NCBI RefSeq assembly: GCF_025210165.1
Contig: NZ_JAOASI010000084.1
Span: 1-64,000 of the forward strand
DNA length: 64,000 nucleotides
Source: Tepidibacter sp.
Lineage (GTDB): Bacteria; Bacillota; Clostridia; Peptostreptococcales; Peptostreptococcaceae
Reading direction: 5' to 3'
The stretch's first letter is position 1. Each line of letters opens with the position of its first letter. Under the pieces are notes generated by a model. That model did not search any database, was not told where the DNA came from, and worked only from the letters and a program-made list of their open reading frames with translations. Positions 25,557 to 34,239 of this stretch are shown piece by piece. The position numbers and the translations under genes were made by a program.

Positions 25557-25703
25557 GTGACTAAAAAAGTTAAAAAGAAAAAAATAGGAAGAAATAGATA
25601 TAAAGATTATAAAAATAATACATTCAAATACACACTTGACATTGACACTACGTTGATGGATATAAACACAGTTAAAAATGAAGGTAAAAATAAATCTTAT
25701 TAA
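25557..25703 (+). CDS. Small basic protein (48 residues) of unknown function
   Basis: A GTG start at 25557 lies six bases after GGGAGGG, and the short gene is closed five bases later by a strong terminator. The product starts MTKKVKKKKIGRNRYKDYKN, is very Lys-rich, and ends with an acidic TLDIDTTLMDINT stretch. The quality of both translation and termination signals argues that it is expressed. Composition suggests nucleic-acid or ribosome association, but no family is recognised. Confidence 0.55.
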   Translation: MTKKVKKKKIGRNRYKDYKNNTFKYTLDIDTTLMDINTVKNEGKNKSY

Positions 25704-25707
25704 AATT

Positions 25708-25733
25708 AAAAGGACTGAAAAGTCCTTTTTTTT
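25708..25733 (+). terminator. Intrinsic terminator of the 48-residue gene
   Basis: AAAAGGACT, GAAA tetraloop, AGTCCTTTTTTTT. Confidence 0.9.
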
Positions 25734-25824
25734 CGCATAATGGAAAAACTAATTAATTAAGCATCTATTTTATGTTATATTAGTATTTGCTAGGTAAAAT
25801 ACACAAGAAAAGAGTGATTATATA

Positions 25825-27267
25825 ATGATATTAAAGTTTAAAAATTACAACTTAAGTAAGGAAGTATTAAAAGCTATAGATAGATTAAACTATACATCAC
25901 CTACACCAGTTCAACAAAAAGTAATTCCACTAGCGCTTAAAGGACGAGATATTGTAGTTAAATCTCAAACAGGAAGTGGAAAAACAGCATCATTTGCAAT
26001 ACCTATATGTGATAAGGTTGATTGGGATGAGAATAAGGCACAGGCTTTAGTTATTACTCCAACAAGAGAGCTTGCAATTCAAGTACGAGAAGAATTTTTT
26101 AATATAGGAAGATTTAAAAGACTTAAAGTATCTGAAGTATATGGACAGTTCTCATTTAGAAGACAACAAAAGGAACTTAAGCAAAAGACACATATAGTAG
26201 TAGGGACTCCAGGAAGACTTATCGATCATATAGAAAGAAAAACTATAGATTTATCTATGATTAAATATTTAGTTATAGATGAAGCAGATGAAATGTTAAA
26301 CATGGGATTTATAGAACAAATTGAAGCTATAATACAAAATCTTCCTAAAAATAGAATAACTATGTTACTTTCTGCAACTATACCTAAAGATATAAAGAAT
26401 CTTTGTAAATCATATATGAAGAATTACGAGCAGATAGAAATTGAGGCTCAGAATTTAACTGTTGATAAAATAACTCAGGAAAGATACTCTGTAGAAGAAA
26501 ATGATAAATTTGAATTTTTAAAGGATATTTTAGTTGTTGAAAATCCAGATAGATGTATGATATTTTGCAATACTAAAAAAATGGTTGATGAGCTTTGTGA
26601 CAATCTATATCCTTGGATAAAATCTTGCAGTAAGATTCATGGTGGAATGGAGCAGCAAGATAGAAGCTTAGTTATGAATGATTTCAGAAAAGGTAAATTC
26701 AGACACTTAATATGTACAGATGTTGCAGCTAGAGGTATTGATATAGAAGGTATAACTCATGTTATAAATTATGATACACCTGAAGATAAGGAAGATTATG
26801 TTCATAGAATAGGAAGAACTGCTCGTGCAAGTAAATCTGGCAAATCTATTACTTTTGTAACAGAAAATGATATAAAATTTATAGATATTATACAAAAGTA
26901 TATAGATAAGGAAATAGAAGCTAAACAACATCCAGATAAGCTTACTGTTGATGAACGTAGAGATGATTTTAATACAAAAATTAATACAAAATTGAATATA
27001 GGACCTTTAAAAAGTGAAAAGGTAAGTGAAGGAATAATGAAGCTTCATATAAATGCAGGTAAGAAAACGAAGATGCGTCCAGTTGATATAGTTGGAACTC
27101 TTTGTAATATAGATGGAATGACTGCTGCTGATATAGGGATTATAAATATAATAGATGTTTCTACTTTTGTTGAAATATTGAATGGAAAAGGTGAAATGAT
27201 TTATAATGCTCTTCAGGGTAGACCTATTAAGGGTAGGATTAGAAAGGTTAGTAAGTGTGAACAATAA
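25825..27267 (+). CDS. dbpA: DEAD-box ATP-dependent RNA helicase DbpA
   Basis: 480 residues. The helicase core is complete: Q motif TPVQQKVIPLA, Walker A SQTGSGKT (about 52-59), PTRELA, TPGR, DEAD in VIDEADEML, SAT, and the second RecA lobe with HRIGRTAR. The last 75 residues (INAGKKTKMRP to RPIKGRIRKV) match the DbpA RNA-binding domain that recognises hairpin 92 of 23S rRNA, separating it from CshA-type helicases. It acts in assembly of the large ribosomal subunit. Own ribosome site, no operon partner. Confidence 0.92.
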   Translation: MILKFKNYNLSKEVLKAIDRLNYTSPTPVQQKVIPLALKGRDIVVKSQTGSGKTASFAIPICDKVDWDENKAQALVITPTRELAIQVREEFFNIGRFKRLKVSEVYGQFSFRRQQKELKQKTHIVVGTPGRLIDHIERKTIDLSMIKYLVIDEADEMLNMGFIEQIEAIIQNLPKNRITMLLSATIPKDIKNLCKSYMKNYEQIEIEAQNLTVDKITQERYSVEENDKFEFLKDILVVENPDRCMIFCNTKKMVDELCDNLYPWIKSCSKIHGGMEQQDRSLVMNDFRKGKFRHLICTDVAARGIDIEGITHVINYDTPEDKEDYVHRIGRTARASKSGKSITFVTENDIKFIDIIQKYIDKEIEAKQHPDKLTVDERRDDFNTKINTKLNIGPLKSEKVSEGIMKLHINAGKKTKMRPVDIVGTLCNIDGMTAADIGIINIIDVSTFVEILNGKGEMIYNALQGRPIKGRIRKVSKCEQ

Positions 27268-27282
27268 ATATCTAATCAAAAA

Positions 27283-27384
27283 TATGCTTAAGGAAATTAT
27301 ACCATTCGCAACTATTCTTGAGCAACGGAGCCTGTAGGGATAGTTAGCGAGTAGACGAATTATTTGTAATATAGATTAAAGTGA
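27283..27384 (+). repeat. Palindromic intergenic element, family 2, copy 1
   Basis: Starts TATGCTTAAGGAAATTAT. A hairpin follows: ATTCG with CGAAT outside, then AACTATTC with GGATAGTT, around a loop with TTGAGCAACGGAG and CTGTAG, and a GAGTAGACGAATT box (27349-27361). It ends with GTAATATAGATTAAAGT (27368-27384). The hairpin shares TGAGCA, CTGTA and the GAGTA-ACGAA ending with the element at 44928-45084, while the paired arms differ. It lies between dbpA and an MCP gene. Confidence 0.5.
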
Positions 27385-27520
27385 CGATTTGTAAAGTGAT
27401 AAAATTTTAGCGTTTTATACCAAAATATAGATATTTATGATAAAATATATAATAATATGTATATATATTTACAAAATATCCTATATCTTAGCTAGGACTA
27501 TCCAAAAGGGGGAATTAGTT

Positions 27521-29299
27521 ATGAAAAAAATAAGCAATAAAATAGTATTACTGACAATTTTTATATCTATACTTACAACATTATTTATAGGCGGAAGTAA
27601 TATATATTCAATGAAAAAAGCAAATGATAATACAATGAAATTAATTGAAAGATCAGCTAAGGAAGATTATGATACTTTGATTAAAGGACAGGTTGATAGT
27701 GTTATCTCTATGTTAGATAGTATATATGGTAAATATGAAAGAGGAGAACTTACATTAGAAGAAGCTAAAAAGCAAGGTGCTGACATAGTTAGAGATCTCA
27801 GATATGGAGAAGAAGGATACTTTTGGATAGATACATATGAAGGTATAAATGTTGTTTTACTTGGAATTGAAAAAATAGAAGGAAGCAATAGAATGAATAT
27901 TCAAGATACAACTGGAAAGTATATAGCAAAAGAAGTTATATCTAATGGATTAAAAGAAGGTGGAGGCTATACAGATTATTTCTTTCCAAAAAAAGGAGAA
28001 GAAAAAGCTTCTCCAAAACGTGCTTATAGTAGATCATTTAAACCATTTGAATGGGTAATTGGAACAGGAAACTATACGGATGATATAGATGAATTTATAT
28101 TACAAAAAAATAATTTACTAAAAGATCAAATTGACAAAAGTATTAAATCCACTATAATACTATCAATAATGGTACTGCTATTAGGTATTGCTCTAGCTCT
28201 ATACTTTGCTAAGAAAATAACTAATCCTATTTTAGTAGTAACAGAGCTTGTCAATAAAACATCCAATCTAGATTTAGTTTATGATAAAAGCTTTGAAAAA
28301 GTATTTAAATACAAGGATGAGACGGGTATTATAGCTAGAGCTGTAGTTGATTTAAGAAAAGAACTTAGGGTAATTGTAGGTATGTTAAAAGAAAATTCAA
28401 GTGAGGTTTTAGATCGCTCCTATGGAATATCAAATTCTACAAATGAAATAGTAGATGCAATAGAAGGTGTTAATACATCTATGGAAGAATTAGCTTCTGG
28501 ATCACGCGATCAGGCTGAGGAAGCACAAATGAGTGTAGCAAACCTACAAAAACTTGCAAATGAAATTAATACTTCAGTAAATGATTCTAAAAAAGTTAAA
28601 GAAGATACAGATAAGTCAAAGAAGGCAAATGTTGAAGGACTAAAGAATATGAGAATATTAGTAGATAAGTTCAAAGAAATTACAAAGACGAATGAAGAGG
28701 TCGCTCAAAATGTAGATATTCTTGCAGCTAAATCTAATTCTATTGGACAGATAGTAAGTACTATTGAAGAAATAGCAGAGCAAACAAATCTTCTAGCTTT
28801 AAATGCAGCGATAGAATCTGCTAGAGCTGGGGAGGCTGGAAGAGGATTTGCAGTTGTAGCAGATCAGATAAGAAAATTAGCAGAGCAAACAGGATTATCT
28901 ACAAAGAAAATAAGTGATATGATAGAAGAAATTCAAAACCAAGTAAATGAAGTTAAAGTAAATATTGATATTGAAGAAGACATAAATAAAGAAGCTATTA
29001 TATCTATGGAAGAATCTGAAAAATCATTTAAAAGCATAGATGTAACTATTGAGAATATGGCGAAGAATATAGAAAGCTTGGTTGAAAATATAAATCTTGT
29101 AAATAAAGACAAAGATGAAGTTATAGTTTCAATAGAAGGAATATCGGCTATAACTGAACAATCAAGTGCATCTACTGAAATGGTACTATGTTCTATGGAA
29201 GAACAAAGTAGTATAATAAATAATATATCAAGTAGTGCTAATGACTTAAAAAATGTGGCTAATACATTAGATGAAGTAGTTAAGAAGTTTAATTTATAA
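27521..29299 (+). CDS. Methyl-accepting chemotaxis protein with single Cache sensor
   Basis: 592 residues: TM1 at about 7-27, an extracytoplasmic sCache_2-type domain ([27 protein letters not shown] at its end), TM2 at about 210-232, HAMP, and a signalling domain whose hairpin tip [18 protein letters not shown] lies at about 420. The tip contacts CheA and CheW. Upstream in-frame codons from 27437 encode an implausible stretch; AAGGGGG followed by ATG 27521 fixes the start. sCache_2 domains often bind small organic acids. A weak sigma-28-like element (TAAAGTGA at 27377, AGTGATAA at 27395) lies upstream. Confidence 0.93.
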   Translation: MKKISNKIVLLTIFISILTTLFIGGSNIYSMKKANDNTMKLIERSAKEDYDTLIKGQVDSVISMLDSIYGKYERGELTLEEAKKQGADIVRDLRYGEEGYFWIDTYEGINVVLLGIEKIEGSNRMNIQDTTGKYIAKEVISNGLKEGGGYTDYFFPKKGEEKASPKRAYSRSFKPFEWVIGTGNYTDDIDEFILQKNNLLKDQIDKSIKSTIILSIMVLLLGIALALYFAKKITNPILVVTELVNKTSNLDLVYDKSFEKVFKYKDETGIIARAVVDLRKELRVIVGMLKENSSEVLDRSYGISNSTNEIVDAIEGVNTSMEELASGSRDQAEEAQMSVANLQKLANEINTSVNDSKKVKEDTDKSKKANVEGLKNMRILVDKFKEITKTNEEVAQNVDILAAKSNSIGQIVSTIEEIAEQTNLLALNAAIESARAGEAGRGFAVVADQIRKLAEQTGLSTKKISDMIEEIQNQVNEVKVNIDIEEDINKEAIISMEESEKSFKSIDVTIENMAKNIESLVENINLVNKDKDEVIVSIEGISAITEQSSASTEMVLCSMEEQSSIINNISSSANDLKNVANTLDEVVKKFNL

Positions 29300-29302
29300 A
29301 TA

Positions 29303-29408
29303 AAAAAGTCTTCTTTTTGAAGATTTCCAATGTAGATTTTTTTGGGACTCGTAACGAAAATTATATTTATACACAATTTGAAGATGAATATAATTCCTAT
29401 TCGTTATA
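29303..29408 (-). repeat. Palindromic intergenic repeat, family 1, copy 2
   Basis: A 106-base noncoding segment bounded by AAAAAGTCTTC and TTCGTTATA. It aligns end to end with 61484-61590 with one gap and about 16 substitutions (about 84 percent by hand count). Inner inverted arms GTAACGAAAATTATATT and AATATAATTCCTATTCGTTA can pair. Core also present, inverted, at 2534-2597. Found directly behind the MCP stop codon. Confidence 0.8.
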
Positions 29409-29410
29409 AA

Positions 29411-29460
29411 AAATACCCTATAGATTAGAGAATAAAAAGTCTAATTTATAGGGTATTTTT
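29411..29460. terminator. Bidirectional terminator between the MCP and the YdcF-like gene
   Basis: AAATACCCTATAGATTAGA pairs with TCTAATTTATAGGGTATTT and is flanked by A and T runs. A closely similar hairpin follows the MCP at 55696-57777. Confidence 0.85.
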
Positions 29461-30046
29461 ATCTATCAAAAGCAAATGATTTCACAACTGCAAAATATTC
29501 TCGGATAAAATATTTAGGAGCTATGGTATTTATAGTTTTTGAGGGAAGACCATAAGGAGTAAATCCTAATCTTTTAGCTATAAACTTAGACCTAAATAAA
29601 TGAAATTCATTTGTAACAATCATGATTATGTGATTGTTTTTTCCATCTAAATCTGAAAGAATTTTTTTTGCAAACTTTAAATTTTCTAGTGTACTTGTAG
29701 ATTTATCTTCTTGTATAATTTTATTTTTATTTACTCCATTTAAAACTAAGTAGTCGCTCATAGCTTCAGCTTCAGGAAGATTTTCCCCTATACCTTGACC
29801 TCCACAAACAACTATTTTGGTATCAGGATTATTGTCAATAAACTCTAAAGCTTTATTCATACGACCTAAAAGTGTAGGAGATAAAGCATCTCCCCAAAGA
29901 CCTGATCCTAAAACTACTAAATAATCAACATCATATTGTTTATCTTCTTGTCCGTTAATTATAATAAGTCCTTCAATCATAATAAAAGAAGACATTGAGA
30001 TTAAAACTATTATTTTAATTATTTTTGCTATTAATGTTTTTTTCAT
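29459..30046 (-). CDS. YdcF/SanA-like (DUF218) membrane-anchored protein
   Basis: 195 residues with an N-terminal membrane anchor (about 8-28) and an extracytoplasmic Rossmann-like DUF218 domain: YLVVLGSGLWGDALSP, KIVVCGGQG, EDKSTSTLENLKFA and IVTNEFHLFRS are its ordered signatures. Family members such as YdcF and SanA are linked to envelope integrity; biochemical function is not settled. Minus-strand ribosome site AAAGGATGA. Single gene. Confidence 0.85.
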   Translation of the reverse strand: MKKTLIAKIIKIIVLISMSSFIMIEGLIIINGQEDKQYDVDYLVVLGSGLWGDALSPTLLGRMNKALEFIDNNPDTKIVVCGGQGIGENLPEAEAMSDYLVLNGVNKNKIIQEDKSTSTLENLKFAKKILSDLDGKNNHIIMIVTNEFHLFRSKFIAKRLGFTPYGLPSKTINTIAPKYFIREYFAVVKSFAFDR

Positions 30047-30181
30047 AATTATTTCATCCTTTGTATATATTTTTTTATCTATTATATATTATAACTGTTA
30101 TAACAGAAAAATGGGTACAAAAATATTAAATTTTTATATTTAAAAATGTTAAATCTAGTTGCTACTGTTAATAACATAAAA

Positions 30182-30210
30182 TTGATAATAAATACAAAAT
30201 ATTATATAAT
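30182..30210 (+). promoter_or_regulatory. Sigma-A promoter of the small ORF plus ABC transporter operon
   Basis: TTGATA (30182-30187), 17 bases, TATAAT (30205-30210); expected start near 30217, only about 24 bases before the 42-residue ORF. No riboswitch-sized leader is left. Confidence 0.75.
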
Positions 30211-30240
30211 TTAAGTTGAATAATGTAAGGGGATGAAAAT

Positions 30241-30369
30241 ATGGAAGAGTGTGTAGAATTAATAGTTCATGGTTTTGTAGTGAGTGTAAAAACAGTAGTA
30301 GAGTTTATAGACTTTGATATTGTATTTGATATTATAGAATCTGTGTTAGAAATTAAGAATAATTGTTAG
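30241..30369 (+). CDS. 42-residue acidic, hydrophobic peptide upstream of an ABC transporter
   Basis: ATG at 30241 follows AAGGGGATG at good distance, and the gene lies directly behind a near-consensus promoter. The peptide begins MEECVELIVHGFVVSVKTVV and ends in Asn-Asn-Cys; it is mostly Val/Ile/Phe with Glu/Asp, with a possible single amphipathic or membrane helix. Its stop is 20 bases before the ATPase start, so it heads the transporter operon. Leader peptide or small transporter accessory are options; neither is proven. Confidence 0.5.
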   Translation: MEECVELIVHGFVVSVKTVVEFIDFDIVFDIIESVLEIKNNC

Positions 30370-30389
30370 GAAAATAAAGGGAGATACTA

Positions 30390-31094
30390 ATGATCTGTAA
30401 ATTAAAAGGTATATACAAACGGTTTGATGATTTAGATGTTTTAAATAATTTAAATTTAGATATAAATAAAGAGGAAATTATTTGTATAGTAGGTCCGTCA
30501 GGATGCGGTAAATCAACACTTTTAAATATTATTTCGGGGTTAATTAAGCCTGATAAAGGAAAAATTACAGGTGATTTGGACCTTGTAGGATATGTTTTTC
30601 AAGAGGATAGATTACTACCTTTTAAAACTGTTTATGAAAATATAGCTATTGTAGGTAAAGAAAAAAATCATAAGAAAATAATCGACTTAATATATGAAGT
30701 TGGTCTTAAAGGATTTGAAGATTCATATCCAAATAATCTGAGTGGAGGTATGAGGCAGAGATGCTCAATAGCTAGAGCATTTTATTTTAACAGTAAGATA
30801 CTTTTAATGGATGAACCTTTTAAATCACTAGATTATAATCTTAAAGTTAACATGATAGATTATTTAATAAAATTATGGGACAAGTCCAAGAGTTCGATAG
30901 TATTTGTTACTCATAATATAGATGAAGCACTTTTATTGGGAAACAGGATAATAGTTTTATCAAATAGACCTATTAATGTTTCAAAAATTTTTAATATTGA
31001 TATTCATCAGAGCAAAAGAAGCTTGACTGATAAACATTTTACATACTTAAGAAATCAAATAATAGATTTATTATCAAATGACAAGGAGGAATAG
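30390..31094 (+). CDS. ABC transporter ATPase, nitrate/sulfonate/taurine-type
   Basis: 234 residues. Walker A GPSGCGKST (about 38), Q-loop VFQEDRLLPF, signature LSGGMRQR, Walker B ILLMDEP followed by FKSLD, and the switch His in FVTHNIDEALLL. VFQEDRLLPF and EPFKSLD are typical of the SsuB/TauB/NrtD group. It energises the permease two genes downstream. Start ATG has AAGGGAG; two bases separate its stop from the next start. Confidence 0.9.
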   Translation: MICKLKGIYKRFDDLDVLNNLNLDINKEEIICIVGPSGCGKSTLLNIISGLIKPDKGKITGDLDLVGYVFQEDRLLPFKTVYENIAIVGKEKNHKKIIDLIYEVGLKGFEDSYPNNLSGGMRQRCSIARAFYFNSKILLMDEPFKSLDYNLKVNMIDYLIKLWDKSKSSIVFVTHNIDEALLLGNRIIVLSNRPINVSKIFNIDIHQSKRSLTDKHFTYLRNQIIDLLSNDKEE

Positions 31095-31096
31095 TA

Positions 31097-32089
31097 ATGA
31101 AAAAAATTATAAGTTTGATGCTTAGTTTAATCATGGTATTAGTATTAACTGTAGGCTGTACAAATAGTAATGAAGAGGCAAAAAAAGAAGAGAGTACACC
31201 TTCGAATATTAAGGTTGTTACACCTGCTGGAACACCAACCCTTAGTATGATTAAAATGTTTAAAGAAAATCCACATATAGGTGATAATATAAGTGTATCT
31301 TATGAGAGTGTAAAGTCAACTGATCTTTTGACTTCTAAGATATTATCTAAGGAAGCAGATATATTCATAGTACCTACTAATCTAGCAGCAAATTTATATA
31401 ATAAGAACTCTGGTTATAAGATAGCTACATCTACTGTATGGGGAACTTTTTATTTAGTAGGAAATGAAAAAGTATCTAACTGGGATGATCTTAAGGGAAA
31501 AGAAATAGATATGATAGGAAGAGGATTAACTCCAGATGCTATATTTAGGTATTTACTTATTCAAAATAATATAGATCCAGATAAAGATGTAAAATTAAAT
31601 TATTTTGGAGGAGCTTCTGAGCTTGCTACAAATTTTATCTCAGGCAAAAGTGATTTATCATTAATGCCTGAACCAATGCTTACCAAGGCTTTAACAAAAA
31701 GAAGTGATAGTAGGGTTTTAATAGATTTACAAAAGGATTGGGAAAAAGCTACTAAATTAAATTCAAGTTATCCTCAAGCATCTTTAATAGTTAGTGAAGA
31801 ATTAATAAATAATCATCCGGATGCTGTTAAAAGCTTTTTAGGTGAGTATAAAAAATCTGTGAATTGGGTTAACCAAAATCCTAGTGAAGCTGGAGAGTAC
31901 TATGAAGAATTAAATATGGGACTGACTAAAATGATAGTAGAAAAGTCAATTAAAAGATGTAATATAGAGTATGTAAGTGCTAAGGATGCAAAAGAGTCTA
32001 TAGATAAGTATTTAAATGTGCTGTTTGAATACAATTCTAAGCTTGTCGGAGGTAAACTTGTAGATGAAGATTTCTATTTCACAAAATAG
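31097..32089 (+). CDS. ABC transporter substrate-binding lipoprotein (NMT1/TauA-like)
   Basis: 330 residues with lipobox LTVGC (Cys21). The mature protein follows the SsuA/TauA/NMT1 layout: VVTPAGTPTLSMIKMF at the start, ADIFIVPTNLAANLYNK, LKGKEIDMIGRGLTPDAIFR and ASLIVSEELINNHPDAVKSF. Ligands in this class include sulfonates, nitrate, thiamine precursors and others; the binding site does not allow me to choose. Translationally coupled with the permease, whose start overlaps its end by 26 bases. Confidence 0.87.
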   Translation: MKKIISLMLSLIMVLVLTVGCTNSNEEAKKEESTPSNIKVVTPAGTPTLSMIKMFKENPHIGDNISVSYESVKSTDLLTSKILSKEADIFIVPTNLAANLYNKNSGYKIATSTVWGTFYLVGNEKVSNWDDLKGKEIDMIGRGLTPDAIFRYLLIQNNIDPDKDVKLNYFGGASELATNFISGKSDLSLMPEPMLTKALTKRSDSRVLIDLQKDWEKATKLNSSYPQASLIVSEELINNHPDAVKSFLGEYKKSVNWVNQNPSEAGEYYEELNMGLTKMIVEKSIKRCNIEYVSAKDAKESIDKYLNVLFEYNSKLVGGKLVDEDFYFTK

Positions 32090-32813
32090 ATTGTATACCG
32101 TGATTTCCATAGTGTTCATTATAGTGCTATGGAAATTTCTTTCTATATGGGTAGATAATTCAATTATGATTCCCACGCCTAAAAGTACTGTTATGGAATT
32201 TATAAAAATAATTAGATCTCAAAATTTTATTATAATAGTACTTTCTACTTTAGTTAGGGTAATGATTGGATTTTTAATATCATTTATATCAGCATTGATT
32301 CTAGGTCTTTTATCTGGATTTTTTAAACCTGTATATTATTTACTAAAACCTTTAATAGTTATTCAAAAGTCAATTCCAACTATGGCAATAATACTTCTTG
32401 CTATAATATGGTTAAAGTCAGAGAAGGCACCTATATTGGTTGGAATTTTAATTATATTTCCGATTATATATGCTACAGTTATACAAGGAATTAAAAGTGT
32501 TGATATAAAGCTTATAGAAATGGCTAAAGTTTATAAACTAAGTAAAATGACAGTCATGAAAGATATATATATACCGTCTATTAGATCTTCTATAATATCC
32601 GTTGCATCAGCTACTATAGGATTAAATCTAAAGGTAATAATAGCTGCTGAGGTTTTAAGTCAACCAAGTGTTTCTATTGGAACGAGTTTTCAAATTGAAA
32701 AAGCGAACCTAAATACTGCTGGAGTATTTGCGTGGGCATTAGTTAGTATAATTATTGCTGGAGGTTTTGATTTAGCAATAAAGGTATTTGTAATGAAGAC
32801 TATGAAAAATTAA
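32064..32813 (+). CDS. ABC transporter permease (SsuC/TauC type)
   Basis: 249 residues, about six membrane helices. The EAA loop reads IEMAKVYKLSKMTVMKDIYIP, cut to the family pattern E-x-A-x3-G-like docking helix, and the end GGFDLAIKVFVMKT is usual for the group. GGAGGTAAA about 12 bases before ATG 32064 lies in the coding part of the binding-protein gene. Gene order ATPase, binding protein, permease makes a complete importer. Confidence 0.88.
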   Translation: MKISISQNRLYTVISIVFIIVLWKFLSIWVDNSIMIPTPKSTVMEFIKIIRSQNFIIIVLSTLVRVMIGFLISFISALILGLLSGFFKPVYYLLKPLIVIQKSIPTMAIILLAIIWLKSEKAPILVGILIIFPIIYATVIQGIKSVDIKLIEMAKVYKLSKMTVMKDIYIPSIRSSIISVASATIGLNLKVIIAAEVLSQPSVSIGTSFQIEKANLNTAGVFAWALVSIIIAGGFDLAIKVFVMKTMKN

Positions 32814-32846
32814 ATTTAAATGAATATCAATTTGGGGGGAGATATT

Positions 32847-34022
32847 ATGAAAACTTTTTTTGTTTTCTTAATTTCAATATCTATGGCTTTTTCAAATCCT
32901 ATAGAGCAACCAAGAGACAATAAGGTTGTTTTGGGAAATGAGAGGTTAATAAGTGAATACAACCAGTTAATAGATTCAAAGAATATAGGTGTTATAACTA
33001 ATCAAACTGGAGTTGATAGTTTAGGACAAAATACTTTTGAAAAACTATATAACTACGAAAATACTAATTTGGTAGCAATTTATACTCCAGAGCATGGTCT
33101 AGATGGGTTGACTCCTGCAGGTAAATATGTAGAATCGTATACAGATTCTAATATGAATATACCTGTGTATAGTCTGTACGGAAAAACTAGAATGCCTAGT
33201 GAGGACATGCTTAAGAGCATAGACGTTTTGATATTTGATATACAAGATATAGGATCTAGAACATATACATACATTTCAACTTTAAATTACTGTATGATAG
33301 CAGCTCAAAAGTATAATAAACAGATAGTAGTTCTTGATAGACCTAATCCTATAGGAGCTAATAAGGTTGAAGGATTTGTTCTTGAGGACAGGTATAAGAC
33401 GTTTGTTGGAGTTGACAATCTACCTATGTCTCATGGAATGACTGCAGGAGAGTTAGCTAAGTATTTTAATAGAAATATAGGTGCTAATTTAACTGTTATA
33501 CCTATGTTAAATTATAATAGAGATATGATATATCAGGACACTAATTTGCCGTGGCGTATGACATCTCCTAATATACCGACTATAAAGTCAGCTTTTGGAT
33601 ATATGGCAACTGGTATTGGAGAAGGAACGGGGATAGGTCAAGGAGATAAGTTCACTTGGATAGGTGGAAAAGGGATAGACAGTAATAAGTTTGCTCAACT
33701 TCTAAATAATTCAAGTCTTGAAGGAGTAGAATTTATAGCAGAGAATAAAGGAGATAAGGGTGGAGTAAGACTTAATATAACTGATTATCATAAATTTAAT
33801 CCTTGCAGAGTTGGGACATATGCTTTAACTTATGCACATGATTTAACCAATTTTAAGGTTCCAAAGAGTGGTAAGAACATAATTATGTTTGAAAAAATAA
33901 TGGGAACTTCAAAATACGGGAAGATGCTTGAAATGGGATATACTCCTGAGCAGATAGTGGATTCTTACCAAGAGGATTTAAATAAATTTAAGGTGGAAAG
34001 AGAAAAGTATTTAATCTATTAA
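32847..34022 (+). CDS. namZ: Exo-beta-N-acetylmuramidase NamZ (DUF1343)
   Basis: 391 residues with a short signal peptide (MKTFFVFLISISMAFS). DUF1343 signatures: NIGVITNQTGVD, IYTPEHGLDG, DVLIFDIQDIGSRTYTYIST, VLDRPNPIGA, GMTAGELAKYFN, and LPWRMTSPNIPT. NamZ removes MurNAc from the non-reducing end of peptidoglycan fragments and works with NagZ and an amidase in wall recycling. It starts 33 bases behind the permease gene with GGGGGGAG, so it is probably part of the transporter operon, which would link that importer to wall-derived compounds. The upstream in-frame ATG at 32820 has no ribosome site. Confidence 0.88.
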   Translation: MKTFFVFLISISMAFSNPIEQPRDNKVVLGNERLISEYNQLIDSKNIGVITNQTGVDSLGQNTFEKLYNYENTNLVAIYTPEHGLDGLTPAGKYVESYTDSNMNIPVYSLYGKTRMPSEDMLKSIDVLIFDIQDIGSRTYTYISTLNYCMIAAQKYNKQIVVLDRPNPIGANKVEGFVLEDRYKTFVGVDNLPMSHGMTAGELAKYFNRNIGANLTVIPMLNYNRDMIYQDTNLPWRMTSPNIPTIKSAFGYMATGIGEGTGIGQGDKFTWIGGKGIDSNKFAQLLNNSSLEGVEFIAENKGDKGGVRLNITDYHKFNPCRVGTYALTYAHDLTNFKVPKSGKNIIMFEKIMGTSKYGKMLEMGYTPEQIVDSYQEDLNKFKVEREKYLIY

Positions 34023-34051
34023 AATAAATTTATTATACAGGGGGACAAAAA

Positions 34052-34234
34052 ATGTATAAATCATTTGTAAGTTTTGATTTTGACTTTATTTTTCAAATTA
34101 TAAATACAATATTCTTATTTGGTATTTTATTATTAATTTTTAACTTTATCTTTAAATCACCTAGAAAAATCAAAAAAATTGAAACGAGAATAAGTGAAAT
34201 TGAGAAAGAAATAAAAAGTATAAAGAAAAGGTGA
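34052..34234 (+). CDS. Small membrane protein with C-terminal coiled coil
   Basis: 60 residues. One membrane helix (about 14-34, IINTIFLFGILLLIFNFIF) followed by a basic turn and a heptad-patterned helix KIKKIETRISEIEKEIKSIK. Ribosome site AGGGGG before ATG. Its stop lies five bases before the PP2C gene start, so the two are translationally linked. It may anchor or oligomerise with the phosphatase; function unknown. Confidence 0.65.
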   Translation: MYKSFVSFDFDFIFQIINTIFLFGILLLIFNFIFKSPRKIKKIETRISEIEKEIKSIKKR

Positions 34235-34239
34235 TTTTT

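Noticed and set aside
30047..30240. Possible riboswitch before the NMT1/TauA-type transporter (for example TPP)
   Set aside because: The promoter at 30182-30210 leaves a leader of about 24 bases before the first ORF, too short for a known riboswitch, and no conserved TPP or SAM motifs are visible.
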